Shown: one piece after another, positions 15,239 through 23,607 of the stretch
Layout of the letters: each line of letters starts with the position of its first letter
Position numbering within the stretch: position 1 is the stretch's first letter
Source of the DNA: JALZAA01 sp035938395
Lineage (GTDB): Bacteria > Actinomycetota > Acidimicrobiia > IMCC26256 > JACDBD01
DNA: 31,826 nt
NCBI GenBank assembly: GCA_035938395.1
Contig: DASZGY010000099.1
Coordinates: 1 to 31,826 of the forward strand
Reading direction: 5' to 3'
Notes under the pieces: generated by a model
What the model was told of the DNA's origin: nothing
Databases searched by the model: none
What the model saw: the letters and a program-made list of their open reading frames with translations, nothing else
Program-made: the position numbers and the translations under genes

Positions 15239-15261
15239 GGTCTGCCTGAGCGGAGAATGCC

Positions 15262-17571
15262 GTGAACCTGAGCAGGCAGCGGGCAGCGGTCATCGTCGGC
15301 GCCCTTGCCTTCCTGATCATCATCGTGGTCGCGTCGTGGGCGGGGCGTCCGATCACTGTCGACAGCGTGCTGTCGACGCTGATCGTCGGCGTGTCGGTCG
15401 GGTCGATCTACGCCATCGCCGCGTCCGGCATCGTCGTCACGTACACGACCTCCGGCATTTTCAACTTCGCCCAGGGCGCCATCGGGATGTTCATGGCGTT
15501 CGTGTACTGGGAGCTGCGCGTCAACCGTGGCATCCCGGCGCCGATCGCGCTCTTCCTCACGATCCTGGTGGCCGCGCCTGCGCTCGGCGCGCTCATCGAA
15601 CGGGTCCTCATCCGGCTGATCGTCAACTCGACGCTCGTCGTCCAACTCGTCGTGACGCTCGGCTTGATGTTCGCCCTCATGGGGTTGGCGGTCACGATCT
15701 GGAACCCGACCTCGGAGTCACGCTCGATCGACTTCTTCTTCGGGAGCAGTGGTTTCGAGATCGGCAGCACGTTCGTGCTGTGGCACCGCTTCATCACGAT
15801 CGTCACCGCCGTGGCGATCGCCATCTTCCTCCGGTTGCTCCTCTACCGAACGCGCATCGGCGTGACGATGCGGGCGGTGGTCGACAACCGAAGCCTCGCG
15901 GGGCTGCACGGCGCCCGGCCGGAGGCGGCGTCGATGCTGGCGTGGGCGATCGGCTCGTCGATGGCGGCGGTGTCGGGGATCTTGCTCGTCTCCGAGCTCG
16001 GGCTCCAGGTCGACGCGCTCACGCTGCTGATCATCAACGCGTTCGCCGCCGCGATCGTCGGCCGGCTGCGGAGCCTCCCGCTCACCTACATCGGCGGGAT
16101 CCTGCTGGGGCTGGTGGTGACCTTCCAGACGAACTTCCTCGACTGGTCCGGCCGCTTCGCGACGACGTCGTTCGCCATCCCGACGATCTTCCTCTTCGTC
16201 GCCCTGCTCGCGGTGCCCCAGGCGCGCATCGCGCTGCGAAGAGCGCCACCAGACCCGAAGCTCCACCAGCCGCGCGTGCCGAAGATCTGGGAGACGGCGC
16301 TCGGCATGGTCGTCGTCTTCGCCGTCGTCTGGCTCATCTCGGGGGGCATGGGCCAGGTGAACCTGAACCGCGTGACGCTCGCGATCGTCGTGGCCACCCT
16401 CATGCTGTCGCTCGTGCCCCTGACCGGCTGGGCGGGTCAGGTGTCGTTGGCTCAGATCACCTTCGCGGGCGCGGGCGCGTTCGCCATGTACCAGTGGGCG
16501 CCGTTCGGCAGCGGGGGCCCCGCCGGGCTGCTGCTCGCGGCGGCGTTCGCGATACCACTCGGCTTCCTCATGACGCTCCCGGCCCTGCGCCTCCAAGGGT
16601 TGTACCTCGCACTGGCTTCTTTGGCGTTCGCGCGCATGGCGGAGTCCTTGTTCTTCGACCAGCCCGAGGTCTTCGGGAACGGGGCGAAGCCCGTGCCGCG
16701 GCTTTCGGTGTTCGGCTACCGCTTCACGGACCAGCGCGCGTTCCTGCTGTTGGTGACGGCGATCTTCGGCGCGATGGCGATCTTCGTGGTGTGTCTGCGA
16801 CGCGGACGGTTCGGCCGTCGGCTGATCGCGCTCCGCGACAGCGAAGCCGCGTGCGCCACACTCGGCGTGAACCGCTTCCGGACCAAGCTGGCGGTGTACG
16901 CGCTGTCGGCGGCGATGGCGGGCTTTGCCGGCGCGCTGCTCGGGATGCAGCGCGGCACGGCCGCGACGCAGGACTTCGCGCTGCTGAGCCCGCTCGCGAT
17001 CCCTATCGTCCTCCTCATCGTGGTGGGCGGAGTAGAGACGGTCAGTGGTGCGCTCATCGGCGGCATCACGTACATCTTGTTCGTCATCGTGAAGGAGAAC
17101 TACGACACGTCGTGGCTCGTATGGGTGGGAGTGATCGTGGGCCTCACCGTCGCCGTGATCCTGTTCTCGGAGCTCAGGCTCAGCCCGTCGCGGCGAGCCG
17201 CGATCGCGGTGTTCAGCGGCGCGTTGATAGGCGTCGGCGCGTTCCTGATACTCGACGCGACGTTCCAGACCTCGTGGCTGGCCGCCCTGGAGCGCCTCGG
17301 CCCGGGTCTTCTCGCGATCAACGTGGCGCTGAGACCGAACGGCGCGTCGGTCGAGCTCGGCTTCGCGCTCGCTCCGCTGCTGCCGTGGCGCCCCGACGCT
17401 CGCCGTGCGTTCATGGCCGAGATGCGCCAGCGCATGGCGGGGAAGGGTGGTCCGCGCGGCGGCGAGCCGCCATCCGGGCCGGTCGCGCCCGCGCCGGAGG
17501 TGCCTGTACCTTCGGCCGTGACCACCGGTGACGCGCCCGAGCACGGGGTCAGCTGGAAGGCGCCGACCTGA
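15262..17571 (+). CDS. Fused LivH-LivM ABC importer permease
   Basis: A 769-residue polytopic membrane protein combining both permeases of a branched-chain-amino-acid-type (HAAT) importer. The LivH-like half (about 1-335) has SIYAIAASGIVVTYTTSGIFNFAQGAIGMF (49-78). The LivM-like half (about 345-650) has LTGWAGQVSLAQITFAGAGAF, with GQ at 392-393, and FGRRLIALRDSEAACATLGVN, the EAA-type coupling loop. An extra hydrophobic segment and a Pro/Gly-rich tail (about 690-769) follow. LivH and LivM are usually separate polypeptides of about 300 residues. GTG at 15262. The stop at 17571 is one base before the ATPase start, so translation is probably coupled. Confidence 0.9.
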   Translation: MNLSRQRAAVIVGALAFLIIIVVASWAGRPITVDSVLSTLIVGVSVGSIYAIAASGIVVTYTTSGIFNFAQGAIGMFMAFVYWELRVNRGIPAPIALFLTILVAAPALGALIERVLIRLIVNSTLVVQLVVTLGLMFALMGLAVTIWNPTSESRSIDFFFGSSGFEIGSTFVLWHRFITIVTAVAIAIFLRLLLYRTRIGVTMRAVVDNRSLAGLHGARPEAASMLAWAIGSSMAAVSGILLVSELGLQVDALTLLIINAFAAAIVGRLRSLPLTYIGGILLGLVVTFQTNFLDWSGRFATTSFAIPTIFLFVALLAVPQARIALRRAPPDPKLHQPRVPKIWETALGMVVVFAVVWLISGGMGQVNLNRVTLAIVVATLMLSLVPLTGWAGQVSLAQITFAGAGAFAMYQWAPFGSGGPAGLLLAAAFAIPLGFLMTLPALRLQGLYLALASLAFARMAESLFFDQPEVFGNGAKPVPRLSVFGYRFTDQRAFLLLVTAIFGAMAIFVVCLRRGRFGRRLIALRDSEAACATLGVNRFRTKLAVYALSAAMAGFAGALLGMQRGTAATQDFALLSPLAIPIVLLIVVGGVETVSGALIGGITYILFVIVKENYDTSWLVWVGVIVGLTVAVILFSELRLSPSRRAAIAVFSGALIGVGAFLILDATFQTSWLAALERLGPGLLAINVALRPNGASVELGFALAPLLPWRPDARRAFMAEMRQRMAGKGGPRGGEPPSGPVAPAPEVPVPSAVTTGDAPEHGVSWKAPT

Positions 17572-17572
17572 G

Positions 17573-19072
17573 ATGGCCCTCCTCGACGTACGCCAGGTGT
17601 CGGTCAGCTTCGGCGGCCTCCAGGCCCTCAGCGAGGTGTCGATCGACGTCCAGGTCGGTCACGTCACGGGGCTGATCGGGCCCAACGGTGCGGGCAAGAC
17701 GACCCTGTTCAACGTCATCACCGGGCTGCTCGGGCCGAACTCGGGCCGCGTCGAGCTCGAAGGTCGCGACATCACGCGCCGCAAGCCCCACCAGCGGGCG
17801 CGCCTCGGGATCGGCCGCACGTTCCAGCGGCTCGAGACGTTCGGGAGCCTGACTGCGCGCGAGAACGTCCTCGTCGCCGCGGAGATGCGGCGGGGATGGT
17901 CGCACGATCGAAAGCGCTCGCCGTCGGTGATCGCCGACGAGATCCTCGACCGGGTGGGGCTGCAAGCGGTGGCCGAAGACCGCGTCGACCGGCTGCCGAC
18001 CGGCACCGCGCGCCTCGTCGAGCTGGGACGGGCACTGGCGACGCAACCGCGCGTGTTGCTGCTCGACGAGCCGTCAGCGGGTCTCAACGAGTCCGAGACC
18101 GCCACCCTCGGCACCTTGTTGCGCGAGGTGGCCGGCTCGGGGCTGGCGGTGCTGCTCGTGGAGCACGACATGTCGTTCGTCATGGGGACGTGTGAGCGGA
18201 TCCACGTGCTCGACTTCGGGCGCATCATCTCGGTCGGGACGCCCACCGAGGTGCAGGGCGACGACACGGTCCGGGCGGCGTACCTCGGCGAAGGCGAGGA
18301 GCACGAGCGCACCGCATCGGCCGCGGCGTCACGGGACGGCGGCGGCACGACCGGCGCGGCCGCTCCGCCCGCGCTCGAGCTCCGAGACGTCCGAGCCGGG
18401 TACGGGACCATCGAGGTGCTGCACGGCGTGAGCCTCACGGTCCCGACGGGATCGGTGTTCGCGCTCCTCGGTCCGAACGGTGCCGGCAAGTCGACGGCGC
18501 TGAAGGTCGCGAGCGGTCAGATCGCACCGACCTCCGGGGAGGTCCGACTCTTCGGATCCTCGGCCAAGGGCAAGTCGTCCGACGCGCTCGCCCGCGCCGG
18601 GATCTGCGCGATCCCCGAAGGCCGCGGGATCTTCCCGAACCTCACCGTCACCGAGAACCTCCGCATGGCGACGTACACCGGCCCGAGCCTGGCGGAGCTC
18701 GAAGACCGCGCGTTCAACCGGTTCCCGCGGCTGCGCGACCGCCGCAAGCAGCTCGCAGGCACGCTGTCGGGCGGTGAGCAGCAGATGCTGGCGATGGCGC
18801 GTGCACTTACGACCAACCCGAAGGTGCTGCTGCTCGACGAGCTGTCGATGGGTTTGGCGCCCATCGTCGTCGAGGAGCTGTACGAGATCGTCGCCCGCAT
18901 CGCGGCCGAGGACGTGTCGATCCTCATCGTCGAGCAGTTCGCCCACGAGGTCCTCGACGTCGCCCAGACCGCCGCGATCATGCTGCACGGCCAGATCCAG
19001 CTCACCGGTCGTCCCCACCAGATCGCCGAGGAGCTCGACGCCGCCTACCTCGGGTTGGCGCAGCCGAACTAG
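17573..19072 (+). CDS. Fused LivG-LivF ABC importer ATPase
   Basis: A 499-residue protein with two nucleotide-binding domains. Domain 1 (LivG-like, about 1-240): Walker A GPNGAGKTT (36-44), altered signature LPTGTAR (141-147), Walker B VLLLDEPSAGL (161-171) and H-loop VEHD (196-199). Domain 2 (LivF-like, about 267-499): Walker A GPNGAGKST (300-308), canonical LSGGEQQ (398-404), Walker B VLLLDELSMGL (418-428), and VEQ instead of the H-loop His, as usual for LivF. A Ser/Ala/Gly linker (245-265) joins them. It would power the fused permease. ATG at 17573 is one base after the permease stop. The site-1 signature departs from the family LSYGQQR, so the two ATP sites may be asymmetric. Confidence 0.9.
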   Translation: MALLDVRQVSVSFGGLQALSEVSIDVQVGHVTGLIGPNGAGKTTLFNVITGLLGPNSGRVELEGRDITRRKPHQRARLGIGRTFQRLETFGSLTARENVLVAAEMRRGWSHDRKRSPSVIADEILDRVGLQAVAEDRVDRLPTGTARLVELGRALATQPRVLLLDEPSAGLNESETATLGTLLREVAGSGLAVLLVEHDMSFVMGTCERIHVLDFGRIISVGTPTEVQGDDTVRAAYLGEGEEHERTASAAASRDGGGTTGAAAPPALELRDVRAGYGTIEVLHGVSLTVPTGSVFALLGPNGAGKSTALKVASGQIAPTSGEVRLFGSSAKGKSSDALARAGICAIPEGRGIFPNLTVTENLRMATYTGPSLAELEDRAFNRFPRLRDRRKQLAGTLSGGEQQMLAMARALTTNPKVLLLDELSMGLAPIVVEELYEIVARIAAEDVSILIVEQFAHEVLDVAQTAAIMLHGQIQLTGRPHQIAEELDAAYLGLAQPN

Positions 19073-19079
19073 CCGGCTA
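19070..19079. terminator. Palindrome TAGCCGGCTA containing both converging stop codons
   Basis: The ATPase stop TAG (19070-19072) and the opposite-strand stop (19077-19079) are the two ends of a perfect 10-bp palindrome. It may contribute to a small bidirectional 3' structure, but it is short and lacks U-tracts. Confidence 0.25.
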
Positions 19080-20177
19080 CGGCGCGGTGTCGTCGCCGCG
19101 TTCCAACCCGTACTTGCGGAACGGGCCGAAGAAGCCGTGCTCGTGGAGGCCGTAGCCGGTGGTGTCGCCGGTCTCGAAGCGGGCGACGTGGTCGACGATG
19201 CCGTACCAGCCCCACGTCTCCAGCTCGGCCATGTCGCGCTCGACACCCTGCACGACGAGCGGCCCTTGGTACATGCCGTGACGCCAATCCTCTTCGAGGC
19301 CGTAGCCGGTTCCGACGGCGAGGTAGACGTGAGTGAGCGGCGTCACCTTCACGTCGAAGCCGCCGCCGGGAGCCTCAGGGAACGACAGCACCGATGACGA
19401 GACCATCCGCGTGCCGGACACGAGCGTGTGCTCGAACTCGGGCCGGCCCAGCCATTCCGGCTCGCGGGCCGGGTCCGCCCAGATGCGCACCGCCTCTTCC
19501 GTCGGGCGCTCACCGTCGTCCGTCTCGTTGAGGATGTAGAGGATCGAGAAGTCCGGGAATTGCATCGGCGCGTAGTTCCACATGCCGCCCAGCTGGCCCT
19601 CGCCCTGCCGGATCCCGGGATGCTCGGCCTCACCCACCGGGCGCACACCCCACGAGCGGTCCCGCGTTCCCCACCACCGGTCCGGCGTGACGTCGAAGTG
19701 CTCGCCGCCGACCTCGAGCGTCCCCGACCAGAACCCCGTCTGCGCGAAGCGCATCGTGTCGAACAGCACCCGCCCGTACTTGCGGATGTACTGGCGCGGC
19801 TCGAGGAACGCCTCGATCGCGCCCTCCCACGTCAGGTCGCAGGCAATGCCGTGCTCCGTCGGCTCGAGCACCAGGCGCACCTTCCGTAGCCCCTCGATCA
19901 CCTCGACCCGGAACGGACCCACGCTCGTGTCCATGCGGTCGCCGAGCTCGCGTGACGCGCGCACCACCCGGTGCTTGTCGCCGCGGCGCACGCACGCGAA
20001 CGCGTCTTGCACCCCCAGGTTCGGGTACTGGCCGATCCCGATGATCAGGAACAGCTCGTCGCTGCACCCGTGCATGTTGAAGTAGTAGCGGTCGTAGAAG
20101 TTGCGGTCGCTCGTCCCGACGTTGCGGATCGGCTCGGCGATCTGGTGGAGCGGATAGTCGTCCATCGGCGAGAGCAT
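19077..20177 (-). CDS. CrtC/AttH-like lipocalin-fold protein of unknown function
   Basis: A 366-residue protein without signal peptide or membrane segment. It has a Trp/Tyr-rich, beta-strand-dominated pattern with the block DRWWGTRDRSWGVRP (166-180), followed by MWNYAPMQFPDFSILYI. I associate this with the CrtC/AttH (hydroxyneurosporene synthase-like, DUF7064/7065) superfamily, whose members include hydratases and lipocalin-like binding proteins acting on hydrophobic molecules. No catalytic residue can be assigned. It is last in a leftward group after an LLM oxidoreductase and an SDR, 29 bp after the SDR stop, with a purine-rich ribosome-binding site. ATG 20177 chosen; ATG 20165 is possible. 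A role on a steroid or isoprenoid substrate is conjecture. Confidence 0.6.
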   Translation of the reverse strand: MLSPMDDYPLHQIAEPIRNVGTSDRNFYDRYYFNMHGCSDELFLIIGIGQYPNLGVQDAFACVRRGDKHRVVRASRELGDRMDTSVGPFRVEVIEGLRKVRLVLEPTEHGIACDLTWEGAIEAFLEPRQYIRKYGRVLFDTMRFAQTGFWSGTLEVGGEHFDVTPDRWWGTRDRSWGVRPVGEAEHPGIRQGEGQLGGMWNYAPMQFPDFSILYILNETDDGERPTEEAVRIWADPAREPEWLGRPEFEHTLVSGTRMVSSSVLSFPEAPGGGFDVKVTPLTHVYLAVGTGYGLEEDWRHGMYQGPLVVQGVERDMAELETWGWYGIVDHVARFETGDTTGYGLHEHGFFGPFRKYGLERGDDTAP

Positions 20178-20206
20178 GCAGACGCCTTTCTTCTCTCTTG
20201 CGGCGG

Positions 20207-21013
20207 TTATCTGTCTGTCGGACGGCCCAGCTCCTCCAGGAACGGGCGTGAGTACAGGACGCGGCCGGTCATGGTGGCGGGATCACAGGTGGACAGCACG
20301 ACGGCCGCGTCGGCGAGCAGCTCGACGGGCTCGACGATCTCCGGGCGCTCGTCGAGCAGCGGTCCCAGGTGGACCTCTGCGCCCGGCGTCCGCACCGCCG
20401 CCACCGGCGCCAGCGAGTTCACCGCGATGCCGTCGTCGTAGAGCTCGGCGGCGAGGCCGGTCGTGATCCGCTCGAGCGCCGCCTTCGTGGCGCCGTACAG
20501 CGTGCTGGTCGACCCGAGCTTGATCCCGGCGTCGAACGGCGGTCCCTTCGGGCGGCGTGACGTCGCGCTCGAGACGTTGACGATCCAGCCGCGACCCCGC
20601 GCCCGCATTCCCGGAATGACCTGTTGAGCAAGGTCCACCGGCGCGTGCACGTTCAGCTCGAACAGGACCCGGCGGCGCCGCAGCGGCAGCTCGGCGGTCG
20701 GTGCGTAGAAGGCGGCGGCGGCGTTGTTGACGAGGATGTCGACGGGCCCGAGCGACGACTCCACCTCGGGCACGACACGCGCCCGGTCGTCGGCGTCGGC
20801 GAGGTCGGCCGGGATCGCCACCGCCTTTCCGCCGAGCGCCTCGACGGCGGCGACGACGTCACGAAGGGTTCCGGGAAGCGTGGGATGGGGATCGAGCGTC
20901 CGGGCGGTAACTCCGACCGCCGCCCCTTCCTCGGCAAGGCGCAGCGCGATGGCGGCGCCGATGCCGCGGCTGGCGCCGGTGACGAGCGCGACCCGCCCGT
21001 CGCACTCGCCCAT
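20207..21013 (-). CDS. Short-chain dehydrogenase/reductase
   Basis: A 268-residue classical SDR with TGASRGIG (12-19), NNAA (96-99) replacing the usual NNAG, VNVSSA (S148/S149) and YGATK (Y173, K177). The segment ADLADADD supports a Rossmann cofactor site. Compared with simple SDRs it has an insertion around TLDPHPTLPGTLRD (39-52) and RPKGPPFDAGIKLGS before the catalytic Tyr, also seen in some KstR-regulon SDRs. It starts 3 bp after the LLM oxidoreductase stop, so the two are cotranscribed and probably act on related intermediates. Substrate unknown; hydroxyacyl-CoA or hydroxysteroid dehydrogenation is plausible. Confidence 0.8.
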   Translation of the reverse strand: MGECDGRVALVTGASRGIGAAIALRLAEEGAAVGVTARTLDPHPTLPGTLRDVVAAVEALGGKAVAIPADLADADDRARVVPEVESSLGPVDILVNNAAAAFYAPTAELPLRRRRVLFELNVHAPVDLAQQVIPGMRARGRGWIVNVSSATSRRPKGPPFDAGIKLGSTSTLYGATKAALERITTGLAAELYDDGIAVNSLAPVAAVRTPGAEVHLGPLLDERPEIVEPVELLADAAVVLSTCDPATMTGRVLYSRPFLEELGRPTDR

Positions 21014-21016
21014 GCC

Positions 21017-22201
21017 CTAGACGGGGACCTTGTCGTGGGCCTTGCCGATCGGGCGGACTCGGGGGCCGCGCGCCGACACGTACGCCTCGCGCTGGCGTTG
21101 GGTGCTGTGCACCGGGTCCTTGTCGAACACGGGGATGAGCTCGCGACCGAAGGTCTCGATCGACTCGACCGCGACGTCGATCGGCATGGTGGAGGAGAGC
21201 TGACCGAACACGAGCTGGTCGGCGCCGGTGTCGACGTATCCCTGCACCGCCTTCTCGCATTCCTCGGGTGTGCCGACGATGACCCGGCCGGCCTGGATGC
21301 GCTGTTCCATCTCCTCGAGCGTCGGCTCGGGGATCAGCTCGGGCCAGTCGGGGACGAACGGCGGCTTCGGGAACGTGTCGAGGTAGTGGAACACGAGGCT
21401 GTTCTGGTAGCTGCCGTTCATGTCGCACGAGATCTCACGCGCCTTCTGGCCGTCGTTCAGGCACAGCATCTGGCTCGTGATCATCACGTTGTTGTTCACG
21501 TACTCGCCGACCGGCTCGGCCTGGTCGATCGTGTTCTTGTAGATCTCGACGAGACCCTTGAGCATGTCGGGCGCGCCCATGGCGAAGCACAGCACGCCGA
21601 CGCCCATGCGGGCCGCCTTCTCGAACGTCGACGGGTTCCCGGCCGCGATCCACAGCGGCGGGTGCGGATCGGTGTACGGCTTCGGAAGAACGTTGCGCGG
21701 CGGCATCGAGAAGTACTCGCCGTCGAAGCGGTAGTCGGTCGTCGCCCACATGCGCTTGAACTCCGGGAACACCTCGTCGACCATCAGCTTCGTGAGCTCG
21801 GGGTCCTGGATGCCGAATCCCTTCTGCTCGGTGCTCGACGAGCCGCGGCCGACGCCGAACTCCATGCGTCCTTCGCTGAGGTGGTCGATCATCGCCACCC
21901 GCTCGGCGACGCGGGCCGGGTGATTGACCGGAGGCGTGATGTTGAAGATCCCCGAGCCGAGGTGGATGCGGTCGGTGACGCCGGCGAGGTACGCGAGGAA
22001 CGACTCGTTGGCCGAGAGGTGCGAGTACTCGGTGAGGAAGTGGTGCTCGGTCGCCCAGGTGTACTTGAACCCCGACCGGTCGGCGGCCTTGGTCCATGTG
22101 ATCTCGTCCATGAGCCGCTCGTGCTGGACCGCCTGGGGGTCGGGAACCCCGTCGGTCACCTGGTGAGGCACGTACAGGCTGTTGAAGATCCCGAATTCCA
22201 T
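21017..22201 (-). CDS. LLM-class flavin-dependent oxidoreductase
   Basis: A 394-residue luciferase-like monooxygenase. It starts MEFGIFNSLYVPHQ and has EHHFLTEYSH (52-61), the LGSGIFNITPPVNHPARVAERVAMIDHLSEGRMEFGVGRG core (81-120) and PLWIAAGNPSTFEKAARMGVG. EHHF and the GRGSSSTEQKGFG region fit the FMN-dependent alkanal-monooxygenase-like branch, although F420-dependent relatives cannot be excluded. Such enzymes oxygenate or oxidise aldehydes, ketones and other hydrophobic substrates. It leads a leftward operon with an SDR and a CrtC/AttH-like gene, has a GGAGGGGG ribosome-binding site, and is preceded by an exact KstR-consensus site about 60 bp upstream. A Baeyer-Villiger-like or hydroxylation step on a steroid is possible but unproven. 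Confidence 0.82.
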   Translation of the reverse strand: MEFGIFNSLYVPHQVTDGVPDPQAVQHERLMDEITWTKAADRSGFKYTWATEHHFLTEYSHLSANESFLAYLAGVTDRIHLGSGIFNITPPVNHPARVAERVAMIDHLSEGRMEFGVGRGSSSTEQKGFGIQDPELTKLMVDEVFPEFKRMWATTDYRFDGEYFSMPPRNVLPKPYTDPHPPLWIAAGNPSTFEKAARMGVGVLCFAMGAPDMLKGLVEIYKNTIDQAEPVGEYVNNNVMITSQMLCLNDGQKAREISCDMNGSYQNSLVFHYLDTFPKPPFVPDWPELIPEPTLEEMEQRIQAGRVIVGTPEECEKAVQGYVDTGADQLVFGQLSSTMPIDVAVESIETFGRELIPVFDKDPVHSTQRQREAYVSARGPRVRPIGKAHDKVPV

Positions 22202-22259
22202 CGGCGACGCCCCCTCCGCGGCTCGACCCGGGGAGACGCTACCGGTCTCCGACCGAAAT

Positions 22260-22273
22260 TGCAACAGGTTCCA
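22260..22273. promoter_or_regulatory. KstR-type operator upstream of the LLM operon
   Basis: TGCAACAGGTTCCA matches TnnAACnnGTTnnA at every fixed position. It is less symmetric than the site at 2118. It lies in the 89-bp gap between the amidohydrolase stop and the LLM oxidoreductase start, implying that this leftward operon has its own steroid-responsive promoter. Confidence 0.6.
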
Positions 22274-22290
22274 TTTTCGGCCGAGGCGGC

Positions 22291-23607
22291 TCAGCCCGAG
22301 CGGGCGGCCCCGCTCATGGCGGCGATGTCGGAGATGAGGACCGGGTGCTCGGGCCGCGGCTGCGGCGTCCCCGCGCTGCGCTCCGTCGTGTCGACGCCAG
22401 AGGCCTCGGCGCGCAGCGCGCCGACCGTGCACCGTTCCCGCGGCCGGTGGGCGAAGGGGTCGAACCGGAAGTGGCGCATCGCGTTCTCGCTCCCGATCAT
22501 GCGCACCTCGTCGTCGGGGACGCCGTCGAGCTGCTCGGCAAACGCCTCCGGGGAGTGCGGCCACGTCGAGTCCGAGTGCGGGTAATCGACCTCCCACGTG
22601 ATCGTGTCGATGCCGACCTCGTGGCGGAGCTCGATGCCGATGCGGTCCTGCACGAAGCACGTGACGACGTGTTCGCGGAACACGTCGCTCGGGAGCTTCT
22701 CGCCGAAGTCCTGCCCCGTCCACCGGTGCTGCTGCTGGTACGTGCGGTCGACCCGCTCGAGGAAGTACGGCACCCAGCCGATGCCGCCCTCCGAGAGACA
22801 GACCTTCAAGCTCGGGTAGCGGCGCAGGAAGTCCGACCAGATGATGTCGGCCGCGACCTGCACGATGTTCACGGGCATGAGCGTCAGCGTGACGTCGACC
22901 GGCGACTCGACCGACGTGATCGGGATCTCCGACGACGAGCCGATGTGGAAGCACACAATCGTGCCCTCGTCGGCGCATGCGGCCCAGAACGGGTCCCACC
23001 ACTCGTTGTGCAAGCTGGGGAAGCCGGTCTTCTCCGGGTTCTCCGAGAACGTGAACGCGTGGCAGCCCTTCGCCGCCATGCGCCGGACCTCGGCGACCAT
23101 CGCGTCCTGGTCCCAGACCGGCGGGATTGCGAGCGGGATGAACCGGCCCGGGTGCGTGCCGCACCACTCGTCGACGTGCCAGTCGTTGTACGCCTGGAGC
23201 ACGGGGAGCGCGCTGTCGTCGCCGGCGGCGCCGCCGACGTGGAGCATGCGACCGGCGAAGCCGGGGAACGACGGGAAGCACATCGAGCCGAGCACGCCGT
23301 TCACGTTCATGTCGCGCACGCGGGCGTCGATCTCGTAGCAGCCGTCGCGCATCTCGCCGAACGACATCGGGTTCATGCCGTACTCCTCGGGCGGACGGCC
23401 GGCGACCGCGTTGAGCCCGAAGTTGGCGCCCCGCTGGTCGCCCCACATCCAAACGTCGGCGCCATTCGGGGCCCGGACGACGCGGGGCGCGCGGTCGCGC
23501 CAGCGCTCGGGGAGGTGACGGTCGAACAGGCCCGCGGGCTCGACGACGTGGTCGTCGACGCTGACCAGGATCAGGTCGTCGATCTGCATGCCGGCTCCGA
23601 TCGTCAC
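22291..23607 (-). CDS. Amidohydrolase-2 family metal-dependent hydrolase
   Basis: A 438-residue TIM-barrel hydrolase of the PF04909 type. It shows SVDDHVVEP (D18, H20) as the first metal motif, VCFHIGSS (H221) and DYPHSDSTWP (D341, H344, D346) for the later barrel ligands. Relatives include decarboxylases and C-C or amide hydrolases and are common in actinobacterial steroid and aromatic clusters. The GTG start at 23607 overlaps the upstream SDR stop (GTGA), indicating translational coupling. A later ATG at 23589 is possible. The C-terminal 60 residues are Pro/Arg-rich and not clearly part of the barrel. Reaction unknown. Confidence 0.8.
   Translation of the reverse strand: MTIGAGMQIDDLILVSVDDHVVEPAGLFDRHLPERWRDRAPRVVRAPNGADVWMWGDQRGANFGLNAVAGRPPEEYGMNPMSFGEMRDGCYEIDARVRDMNVNGVLGSMCFPSFPGFAGRMLHVGGAAGDDSALPVLQAYNDWHVDEWCGTHPGRFIPLAIPPVWDQDAMVAEVRRMAAKGCHAFTFSENPEKTGFPSLHNEWWDPFWAACADEGTIVCFHIGSSSEIPITSVESPVDVTLTLMPVNIVQVAADIIWSDFLRRYPSLKVCLSEGGIGWVPYFLERVDRTYQQQHRWTGQDFGEKLPSDVFREHVVTCFVQDRIGIELRHEVGIDTITWEVDYPHSDSTWPHSPEAFAEQLDGVPDDEVRMIGSENAMRHFRFDPFAHRPRERCTVGALRAEASGVDTTERSAGTPQPRPEHPVLISDIAAMSGAARSG

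Noticed and set aside
10896..15356. A 1486-codon open frame on the minus strand spanning several genes
   Set aside because: Only its distal part (12545-10896) is the real ligase; the rest runs antisense or out of frame to the P450 and binding-protein genes and is low-complexity Arg/Ala/Gly/Asp sequence, as expected from high-GC shadow frames.
15336..17544. Long open frames of 731 and 608 codons overlapping the permease in other frames
   Set aside because: Arg/His/Ala-rich translations without domains, fully overlapping the clearly homologous LivH-LivM permease.
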